Below, in pieces: positions 40,601 through 52,600 of a stretch of DNA of 64,000 bases. The notes under the pieces were generated by a model. That model had not been told where the DNA came from, searched no databases, and worked only from the letters and a program-made list of their open reading frames with translations. A program made the translations under genes and the position numbers. The stretch is from positions 208,501 through 272,500 of the forward strand of contig JAUJYZ010000906.1 of the NCBI GenBank assembly GCA_033675265.1, read 5' to 3'. Within the stretch, counting starts at the first letter, position 1. The number at the start of each line of letters is the position of its first letter. The DNA is from Actinostola sp. cb2023. Lineage: Eukaryota; Cnidaria; Anthozoa; Actiniaria; Actinostolidae.

Positions 40601-43600
40601 CGCGCCCCTTAAACTCTGACTTGGCTTATTGAATCTCAGGTATGACAGGGGGGTCTGCCACTAGTAAGACTCTTAATGTATATTAGCCATATTGTTAATG
40701 TAAGAGAGTTAATATAATCATGGGGAATTGTGGGTCTGTGTTAGGGGTTGCCATTGTTGTCTATTTAGTGGGAAACATGTGGAAACACTACTGTGAAACA
40801 TAGTAATGTAATTGTGGAGAATTGTGGGTCTGTGTTAGGGGTTGCCATTGCTGTCTATTTAGTGGGAAACATGTGGAAACACTACTGTGAAACATAGTAA
40901 TGTAATTGTGGAGAATTGTGGGTCTGTGTTAGGGGTTGCCATTGCTGTCTATTTAGTGGGAAACATGTGGAAACACTACTGTGAAACATAGTAATATAGT
41001 CATGGGGAATTGTGGGTCTGTGTTAGGGGTTGCCATTGCTGTCTATTTAGTGGGAAACATGTGGAAACACTACTGTGAAACATAGTAATGTAATTGTGGA
41101 GAATTGTGGGTCTGTGTTAGGGGTTGCCATTGCTGTCTATTTAGTGGGAAACATGTGGAAACACTACTGTGAAACATAGTAATGTAATTGTGGGGAATTG
41201 TGGGTCTGTGTTAGGGGTTGCCATTGCTGTCTATTTAGTGGGAAACATGTGGAAACACTACTGTGAAACATAGTAATATAATCATGGAGAATTGTGGGTC
41301 TGTGTTAGGGGTTGCCATTGTTGTCTATTTAGTGGGAAACATGTGGAAACACTACTGTGAAACATAGTAATATAGTCATGGGGAATTGTGGGTCTGTGTT
41401 AGGGGTTGCCATTGCTGTCCATTTAGTGGGAAACATGTGGAAACACTACTGTGAAACATAGTAATATAGTCATGGGGAATTGTGGGTCTGTGTTTAGGGG
41501 TTGCCATTGTTGTTTATTTAGTGGGAAACATGTGGAAACACTACTGTGAAACATAGTAATGTAATTGTGCGGAATTGTGGGTCTGTGTTAGGGGTTGCCA
41601 TTGCTGTCTATTTAGTGGGAAACATGTGGAAACACTACTGTGAAACATAGTAATATAGTCATGGGGAATTGTGGGTCTGTGTTAGGGGTTGCCATTGTTG
41701 TTTATTTAGTGGGAAACATGTGGAAACACTACTGTGAAACATAGTAATGTAATTGTGCGGAATTGTGGGTCTGTGTTAGGGGTTGCCATTGCTGTCTATT
41801 TAGTGGGAAACATGTGGAAACACTACTGTGAAACATAGTAATGTAATTGTGCGGAATTGTGGGTCTGTGTTAGGGGTTGCCATTGCTGTCTATTTAGTGA
41901 GAAACATGTGGAAACACTACTGTGAAACATAGTAATGTAATTGTGGGGAATTGTGGGTCTGTGTTAGGGGTTGCCATTGCTGTCTATTTAGTGGGAAACA
42001 TGTGGAAACACTACTGTGAAACATAGTAATGTAATTGTGCGGAATTGTGGGTCTGTGTTAGGGGTTGCCATTGCTGTCTATTTAGTGAGAAACATGTGGA
42101 AACACTACTGTGAAACATAGTAATGTAATTGTGGGGAATTGTGGGTCTGTGTTAGGGGTTGCCATTGCTGTCTATTTAGTGGGAAACATGTGGAAACACT
42201 ACTGTGAAACATAGTAATGTAATTGTGGGGAATTGTGGGTCTGTGTTAGGGGTTGCCATTGCTGTCTATTTAGTGGGAAACATGTGGAAACACTACTGTG
42301 AAACATAGTAATGTAATTGTGCGGAATTGTGGGTCTGTGTTAGGGGTTGCCATTGCTGTCTATTTAGTGGGAAACATGTGGAAACACTACTGTGAAACAT
42401 AGTAATGTAATTGTGCGGAATTGTGGGTCTGTGTTAGGGGTTGCCATTGCTGTCTATTTAGTGAGAAACATGTGGAAACACTACTGTGAAACATAGTAAT
42501 GTAATTGTGGGGAATTGTGGGTCTGTGTTAGGGGTTGCCATTGCTGTCTATTTAGTGGGAAACATGTGGAAACACTACTGTGAAACATAGTAATGTAATT
42601 GTGGGGAATTGTGGGTCTGTGTTAGGGGTTGCCATTGCTGTCTATTTAGTGAGAAACATGTGGAAACACTACTGTGAAACATAGTAATGTTGTGTGCCAA
42701 ACTCCAAAATGTATAGACTCACAAACTTTGAAACATTACTATTCAAACTTGTCGTCATATTGAAAATGAAGCATCCCCTCAAACAGTCCCACAATTCCCT
42801 GTGACCATCAACTCCAAAATGGCTAGTACAATGTACACGGATGACTGGAAATGATGTGTCTAATGTACTTGTTTATAAAGGAACCATTTACTATTTTGAC
42901 TAAGGAGATTGCTGGAGGAGTTGGGGTAACAGGGTGTGGTCACCACATTTCTCTGCATCAAAGGAATTGAGATCAACTGATTCTCTTTCTAGGGGGTAGA
43001 GGTGACAAAGTAGGTGGAATTACAATGTAATATATGTATTTCCTTGGTGTTTGCTCATGTAGCCAGGGGGAATTACAGATGTAGGCTGCAAAATCTTCTG
43101 AAGTCAATGGAAATGGGTTCCTCCAGCTCCCCCTTTCCTTTACAAAAATAATGATCTCTAATTTAAGTAATGTTACCATACATGTACCTGTTTCTATTGC
43201 CAATGAATTCTATATTTGCATCAAGTTCTTTTCCATGAAATTCTTCTTTCGCAGGCAGCCATTTGTCAAGAGGTTTTTTAATCATCTCCAAAAGCTCTAA
43301 TGATAAAAGAGATACAAGATTTTTTCAACTTCTCTCAAAACAGTCTAAATAACGAACACCATACAGTAGGCGCAAGAGAACTTGAGCTTTAACTATAAAA
43401 TTCAGCTGGAAAAAAAATAACTGCTCGTCATGGAACCCTTGAGATCACCAATTGTTGCTCTTTGAAATGTTTCTACTGAATTCCTGTGTTCAATGACACA
43501 CTGATGGAAGCATCGAGCTGCAATCTTTCTGTATTAACAATTGAGTTTCATTTCTTATTATATTATTATTATTATTATCATGTAGCCAAGTCAAGTTTCA

Positions 43601-46600
43601 CAAAATGTGACTCCTTCTCTATTGTATTTGTGGCCTCACATATGCTTGCATTGATCACATAAAAGTACTCTGGGCAATTGTAGGTTGGAATTCTACTGGG
43701 ATATTGTGAGAAATAAGTTTGAGTAATGTACAATTTTCGTTATTTTACAATAGATTAGTTAGTAGAAGCCACATATTTTGGTTATTGTCTTATCCACTCC
43801 CGACATTGTTATTTCAGGAATATAACATCGTAAGCTTTATAATAGTGTGTCTTGTGTGTTCATAAATAACTATTCTGTCCTAGCTTTTGTCTGGTGTGAT
43901 TGTTTTGTTCTCTTACTCCTCACTGCCCATCCTATAAGACCTTAGTTAGTTCACTTGGTCACAATAAGAAACACACGTCAAACATTAAGTTACCATCACT
44001 GTGTTTCACTCTGAAATCCTTGTCCTTCATCATTCTATCCAATCGCTTGGCCTCATCATTTTCATCCCCAAACAAAGATTTCAAATGTTTTTCATCAGCC
44101 TCCTAATTAGAATAAAACACAATGATATATATATGCCGGTATATGAGGTCTAGGGTGCTTACCATTTACTCGGAAAAAACGGAAATTCCGGTTTGAAAAA
44201 AAAGAAGGTATGTGTCATTCTGATCGGAAAGTTCCGGAAAACTCAGTCTAATGGTACGTATACACACGTCTACAGAAAAAACGAAAAGAGAGGGAAAAGC
44301 CGATTACCACAATCGCTAGACCGAGTTTTGCGAAACTTTCCGATTGGAATGACACGTATCATTTGTTTTTCCAACCGGAATTTCCAGTTTTTCCGAGTAA
44401 ATGGTAAGCACCCCTGTTTTCTTAAAAGGTGTCTTGTTGACGAAGATCCGGTTTGTAATAACAGTTCTCATATACACCTATTCCAAATATCGTTGTCCGG
44501 GCTGAAAGCAACAAGCAAGAAGCTGACGACTGCAAAGGACTTTGGGAATCTCCTAATTAATTAATTTATCCATGGTACTTGAGAAGTTATCCCTACGAGC
44601 ATTGAATAGCAATCATTTGGAACTATTCGGCCATTTGAAAATGCATGTTGTCAAAATGTCGACAGATGCATAAATTAATAAGGAGAAAGTCCCAATGCCC
44701 TTTGCGGTCGTCAGCAGTTCTTGCTTGTTGCTTTCGGCGGAGACAATGATTTTTGGAATAGGTGATATATTATAGGGCAAGAAGTCACAACTGTACATCA
44801 TAGCAATGTTGTTTGTGTGAAAACCTTGTCAACTGTAAACTAATTGATCAGTTCATTTAACCTTGAACCTCGGCTTTTATCCAAAATGTATATAAACTGT
44901 GTTTTTTTTGGTTTACTGGTTTATTTATTTTACACTATTTTATATTTATATTTTATATGGCCACAAGCCTATTATAGTTCTCAGTAATTAACTCTTACTT
45001 ACATGTATAAAAATGTGTGGAATGTTGCTATATCTGTTAGAAAATCTCAACTGTTTGACACAACGGTGAATTTCTGGCTGCATAGCATCAAGTTGGTTTC
45101 CTAGTTTCTTCTCCAACTGAAACCGAGTGTCCTTCCCTTTTCTTCTTTCTTGAGCAAGCTGATAGATCATAGAACAACATACATGTATTCCAAGATAATA
45201 TGTTGGTGATTTATTATTGATTTATTAGCTTTACAGCAAACCTACATGGTAGTATAATAACGGAGGTGATGATCCATAATAAATATACTAGTGAGAAGAC
45301 ACTTCCTGCTGATCAAATCTTGTTATAGTCAAACCAGGTCACGCGTGCCCCCCTAGAGTCCATCATTGACTTTGTTATTTGAAAATTGATTTGATTTTTC
45401 GTTTTGAACTTCGATTATTGTGAATGAACATTTCAATATTCAAAACAAGAATAATTTGAAAATTCGATTGCTGATTGGATTAATAAAACAAACGTTACCC
45501 CTAATAAGGGCAAACACACAGGCAGCCCGTATGTATTGTGTGTCTGCCCATATTAGGGGTAACGTTTGTTTTATTAATCCAATCAGCAATCGAATTTTCA
45601 AATTATTCTTGTTTTGAATATTGAAATGTTCGTTCGCAATAATCAAAGTTCAAAACGAAAAATCAAATCAATTTTCAAATAACAAAGTCAATAATGGACT
45701 CTAGGGGGGCACGCGTGACCTGGTTTGACTGTAAGCGACCTCGGGTCTCTCGCTACGAGTTCGACCGCTAGTGTTTTCTAACGAACCTACATGTAGTTGA
45801 GGGCATAAATGTCAACAGGACATGAGTCCCATGTAAAGACAAGTCAAACGAAAAGAACTACATTAAAACCACACACTAATCTAACTAAATCACACATATA
45901 AAACTATTTACATGATTTCTGACGTTTCCCATATTCTCATTCAATTGACATCAAAAGTCGAGCCAGTTTAGAGATAGAAGAAATGTATTGTGAATAGATG
46001 ATGGGAGGCTGTTCTAAAGAAATAATTAAACATTCTGGGAGTTAAATGAGGTAAAAGTTACAATTTGCATCGATATAGAATGACACCCCAAGCACAAAAT
46101 TCTTGAAAAAGACTATCACAAAATTGGGCATTTGTAGCATTGGCTTTCACAGCCCCGTGAGCAATACGTTGTAAAATAGACCATTAAATTCTGTACCTTG
46201 TAAAGTTTACAGTTTTCGAGATCTTCAGAAGTGTCATCCTTGTCACCTCCTCCTCCAACACGGGCCAATTTAGAATAAAAGCCAGGGATTTTGTCGAGAC
46301 AGGATTGAAGGAAGTGATCCAGAGCAAAGTTCTTGTACGTAACAACCTAGAGTTTATAAAGTAAAAGTTCAAAGTAAAAAAAGTAAGCTAAAAAGATGAC
46401 ATAAAAAGTGTCGCTTCACCTTGAAGGAAAGTTTGGTGAACTTCGGCTTAATATTGACGATGCTAGAGGGCATCAAAGATGTCTATTTTCCCATACAAAC
46501 TCTTGACATTGTCCAGCCAAACCATACATTCACTGTAAAATTTTGGCTGGACAACATCATTTCAAAAGTTTATAATTCTGACAGAATTTGCTCAAATCAC

Positions 46601-49600
46601 ATCACACTTTGTACAGATACTAATTTCAACATGCTGTTTCATGTCATAAACTTTATTTTGTAATTGCATTAATTCTAATAAACTCGTTCCCAGTCCCCTG
46701 CTCGTTTAGGTAATGGCTAATGCAATGAACATTCCAGACATATTTTATAATTGTCCACCGGTTTTCTTAGTTCGACTGTAAAATCTAACAAAAAACTAAC
46801 TCAGTAAAATCTAACAAACAAATTCTTACTAAGATTGGGCCACAGTTTTCTGGAACATCATCCATTGAGAGCAACAGCTGTAACACAGCTTCACCAACAT
46901 AGGATTTTCCAGTTCCAGGAGGTCCCTGGGAAAAACAAAATATTTGTATAAAGAATGATTATAATGGATAGATTAACTCCCCCATGAACTGAAGCCTGTA
47001 CATTATATTATTTATACGATCATATGTTACAGCTATATTTCACAAAAGGTTGGTGAAGGTTTTGTTGCATGTTGCATACCAAGCCTGAAATGCACTATGG
47101 GTGATGTGAATGGAATCAGCGAAAGGTCACAACAATGTGGACTCTTGGAATTTTCCCAAACTCTGTCTTCGCAATATGGAGCCGGCATATTTTCTTCTGT
47201 ATGTGCATGCTGACATTATTTACATATGATCCACAATACATTTCGGGCTTGGTATGCAAGATGCAACAAAACCATCACCAACCTTTTTTGAAATAGCTAT
47301 ATACATCTGGTCTGTGGCATATACATTGGACGAGTGGGTATGAGTGTTATAAGCATTGAGAAAGCAGTTCTTAATGTTTGACAATAGCGCTATCCAATGG
47401 GCTGGAGAAAATCCATTCGACAAGTGTTATTTCCACTAGTCTTTCATCAAGGGCAATCAAAAACTTGTAACAAATACAGCCAATCAAAACACTCAAACCC
47501 GGTCTTCCAATATAATACAATACAATGCAATACAATGCAATGCAATGCAATACAATGCAATGCAATGCAATACAATACAATATACAATACAATACAATAC
47601 AATACAATATACAATACAATGCAATGCAATGCAATACAATATACAATACAATACAATATACAATGCAATGCAATGCAATACAATATACAATACAATGCAA
47701 TGCAATGCAATACAATATACAATACAATACAATATACAATACAATACAATGCAATGCAATGCAATACAATATAATGCAATACAATGCAATGCAATACAAT
47801 ACAATACAATATAATGCAATGCAATGCAATCCAATATAATGCAATGCAATACAATACAATGCAATGCAATGCAATACAATATACAATACAATACAATATA
47901 CAATACAATGCAATGCAATGCAATACAATGCAATACAATGCAATGCAATGCAATACAATATACAATACAATACAATACAATATACAATACAATATACAAT
48001 ACAATACAATGCAATGCAATGCAATACAATACATAATTTTCATTAATTTTGTTGTTGTGCAATAAACAACTTATTACACGGGTAGTTGGGTAATACGGCT
48101 GGACATTTTGACTCGTCTATTTGTATTTTGACTCGCCTACGGCTCGTCAAAATACGGCATGACTCGTAAAAATATCCAGCCGTATTACCCAACTACCCGT
48201 GTAATAACCTCTATATATACAATACAATACAATACAATATACAATACAATGCAATGCAATGCAATACAATATACAATACAATATACAATACAATATACAA
48301 TACAATACAATGCAATGCAATACAATATACAATACAATACAATATACAATACAATGCAATGCAATGCAATACAATGCAATACAATACAATATAATGCAAT
48401 ACAATACAATGCAATACAATATACAATACAATATACAATACAATGCAATGCAATGCAATACAATGCAATACAATACAATATAATGCAATACAATACAATG
48501 CAATGCAATGCAATACAATACAATGCAATATAATACAATACAATATAATGCAATACAATACAATGCAATACAATATACAATACAATATACAATACAATAC
48601 AATACAATGCAATGCAATACAATGCAATGCAATACAATATAATGCAATACAATACAATGCAATGCAATACAATACAATATAATGCAATACAATACAATAT
48701 AATGCAATGCAATACAATGCAATGCAATACAATGCAATGCAATACAATATACAATACAATATACAATACAATAGAATAAAAAATACAATGCAATGCAATG
48801 CAATACAATACAATGCAATGCAATACAATGCAATGCAATACAATATACAATACAATACAATACAATATACAATACAATGCAATGCAATGCAATGCAATAC
48901 AATACAATATAATGCAATACAATGCAATGCAATACAATATAATGCAATACAATATAATGCAATGCAATACAATGCAATGCAATACAATATACAATACAAT
49001 ATACAATACAATAGAATAAAAAATACAATGCAATGCAATACAATACAATATAATGCAATGCAATACAATGCAATGCAATACAATATACAATACAATACAA
49101 TACAATATACAATACAATGCAATGCAATGCAACGCAACGCAATGCAATGCAATGCAATGCAATGCAATGCAATGCAATACAATACAATGCAATACAGACT
49201 GGGTACTAACCTGTATTAAGGTTACTTTGTTACACAGTGCCTGTTCTACAGCCAATCCAAACACTCAAACCCAGTCTTCCAATACAATACAATACAATAC
49301 AGACTGGGTACTAACCTGTATTAAGGTTACTTTGTTACACAGTGCCTGTTCTACAGCCAATCCAAACACTCAAACCCAGTCTTCCAATACAATACAATAC
49401 AATACAGACTGGGTACTAACCTGTATTAAGGTTACTTTGTTACACAGTGCCTGTTCTACAGCCAATCCAAACACTCAAACCCAGTCTTCCAATACAATAC
49501 AATACAATACAGACTGGGTACTAACCTGTATTAAGGTTACTTTGTTACACAGTGCCTGTTCTACAGCCAATCAAACACTCTCAAACCCAGTCTTCCAATA

Positions 49601-52600
49601 CAATACAATACAATACAGACTGGGTACTAACCTGTATTAAGGTTACTTTGTTACACAGTGCCTGTTCTACAGCATCCAGTTGTTTTTCATCCAACTTCGG
49701 TTCAGTGGTTTCTGACTTACTCCTCATGTCCTTGAATTCGTTAATAAGCTGGTCATAACTGTATGGCTGCTCTGTGTCGCTGTATTTGATTGGCTCACCA
49801 AAAATGACCCCCCAGTCAGGACGTTTCTTGATATTCTTTAGGTACTCAGGTGGCTGTTTATCACACTTGTTCACATATACAAGCTGTTCCTTGAAAGGAA
49901 CGTGTTCTATACACAACAAAAAATATGAGTGATTGAATGGATGACTGACTGACTGCATGATGACTGGCTGGCTGGCTGACTAACTGACTGCATGACTGAC
50001 TGACTGCATGACTGACTGACTGGCTGGCTGACTAACTGACTGACTGACTGCATGACTGACTGACTGGCTGGCTGACTAACTGACTGCATGACTGACTGAC
50101 TGCATGACTGACTGCATGACTGACTGACTGCATGACTGACTGACTGCATGACTGACTGCATGACTGACTGACTGGCTGGCTGACTAACTGACTGCATGAC
50201 TGACTGACTGACTGGCTGGCTGACTAACTGACTGCATGACTGGCTGGCTGACTGACTGCCTGACGAACTGACTGACTGACTGGCTGAATGACTGACTGAC
50301 TGACTGGCTGACTGGCTGGCTGACTAACTGACTGCATGACTGACTGACTGACTGGCTGATTGACTGACTAACTGACTGACTGACTGCATGACCAACTGAC
50401 TGACTGGCTGACTGACTGCATGACTGACTGACTGGCTGACTGACTGGCTGACTGACTGCATGACTGACTGACTGCATGACTGACTGACTAACTGACTGCA
50501 TGACTGACTGACTGCATGACTGACTGACTGACTAACTGACTGCATGACTGGCTGGCTGACTGCCTGCCTGACTAACTGACTGACTGACTGGCTGACTGAA
50601 TGACTGACTGCATGGCTGACTAACTGACTGCATGACTGACTGACTGACTGGCTGGCTGAGTAACTGACTGCATGACTGGCTGGCTGACTGACTGCCTGAC
50701 TAACTGACTGACTGACTGGCTGACTGACTGAATGACTGACTGCATGACTGACTGACTGACTGGCTGACTGGCTGACTAACTGACTGCATGACTGACTGAC
50801 TGACTGGCTGATTGACTGACTAACTGACTGACTGACTGCATGACCAACTGACTGACTGGCTGACTGACTGCATGACTGACTGACTGACTGACTGAGACTG
50901 ACTGACTGACTGACTGGCTGCATGACTGACTGACTGACTGACTGACTGACTGACTGAGACTGACTGACTGACTGGCTGACTGACTGACTGACTGCATGAC
51001 TGACTGACTGACTGACTGACTGAGACTGACTGACTGACTGACTGACTGACTGACTGACTGACTGACTGACTGACTGACTGACTGACTGACTGACTGACTG
51101 ACTGACTGACTGACTGACTGACTGACTGACTGACTGACTGACTGACTGACTGACTGACTGACTGACTGACTGACTGACTGACTGACTGACTGGCTGACTA
51201 ACTGACTGGCTGACTGACTGACTGACTGACTGACTGACTGCATGACTAACTGACTGACTGACTAACTGACTGCATGATGACTGGCTGACTGACTGACTAA
51301 CTGACTATTGAACTGACTGGATGATGGACTGGATGAATGAATCATTACAAACCTTTACATTGCAATACATCCATAGCAGGACCATATGCCAGGTAGAATG
51401 TATTACTTTCAAACATGTAGGCCTGAAACCCTATAATAAAGAGAGCAGATTTGCCAACATGTATACATTGAGTAGTACAGGTATCGTCCCTCACATCACC
51501 ACTTGAAATGGACGTCATGAATAAGACAGACCCAGACAATGATATTTGGAATAGGTGTATATATTATAACAACTTTATTGAAATATTAAATACACTACAT
51601 GTACTGGTCAGCATTACCTTGATCATTGAGGTGTTGTAGCTTAGTGATGATTTCTGCATCACTTAGCTTGTTCCTTTCTGTGCAAAAGGTCACATAGACT
51701 TTTCTAGAATTAACGATCAATGATTAACATCTTCAAAATACTCATTGTCATGCAGACTACTTATAGCTTCTAACCATGGGCCACCTCAGATTAACATAAC
51801 TTAAAGTTTGTAATCACAGTGCAAATTACCTTTCAACTACCCTGCTCTTAGCCAATCAGAACCAATTTTTTTTTTCATGAAAATAATAATAATAATAACT
51901 AGACCCTGTCGGCAGGGTTCACTCGTGCCCTGGTGCTGGATTGAACCAGTACATGCTAAGGACCAGAGTAGAATTGGGATCCCTGTGGAAGTGTCAGTGT
52001 GGGGGCTTTCTCAGTATATCACCGTCCTGAATTCCTGAAAATTTGAATAACAATAGTTCATATTGTTGTATGCCTCGTTCTACAAAGAGTTCTTGATTTG
52101 AATAACAAAGGTTTTTCAGGATAGTGATATACTGACTGAAAGAGCCCAAAGTTTGCATACGAGTTTGATTTTTGCTTGAAAACTTCCCTTTTCTACCTGG
52201 AACCAGCACATGTCGCAGTTATCTTTCGTGATCAATGCGGTATGTTTTATATTTCGCTCTTAGAGTGAAAATATTTGAACATTTTAAAAGTAAAATCAAG
52301 ACGACAAGAGACCATTATCTTGGTATATAAAAATGTATTCAACGAGTAAAGTTCAATGATTCGGATAGTTGTTGTCGGTTGAGTTTTCATTTAGACTTCG
52401 AAATATAAAATACCATAAATATAAGCTTGTGGTTTCCTTTCTAGTAGAACACATAGACGTCCAGCTATTCGTGTGCTTATCTTCTTGGACGATAAGGATT
52501 TTCACTGAATGTTCGTGTGTGTCAGTTGTATAATTGGGCTTCCTGTGGTCACAGGTAGCCCAAACGTAGAAATCAGTGGATCGTGACGTCTTTGGATTTC

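Noticed and set aside
47371..49264. Open frames of CIALHCIVLYC and NTIQYNAMQCN repeats
   Set aside because: Frame-open pentanucleotide repeat; every frame is open, so there is no evidence of selection for coding.
49907..51243. SQSVSQSVMQSVSQ repeat open frames
   Set aside because: Tetranucleotide repeat translated; it lies in intron 8 between two well-supported exons.
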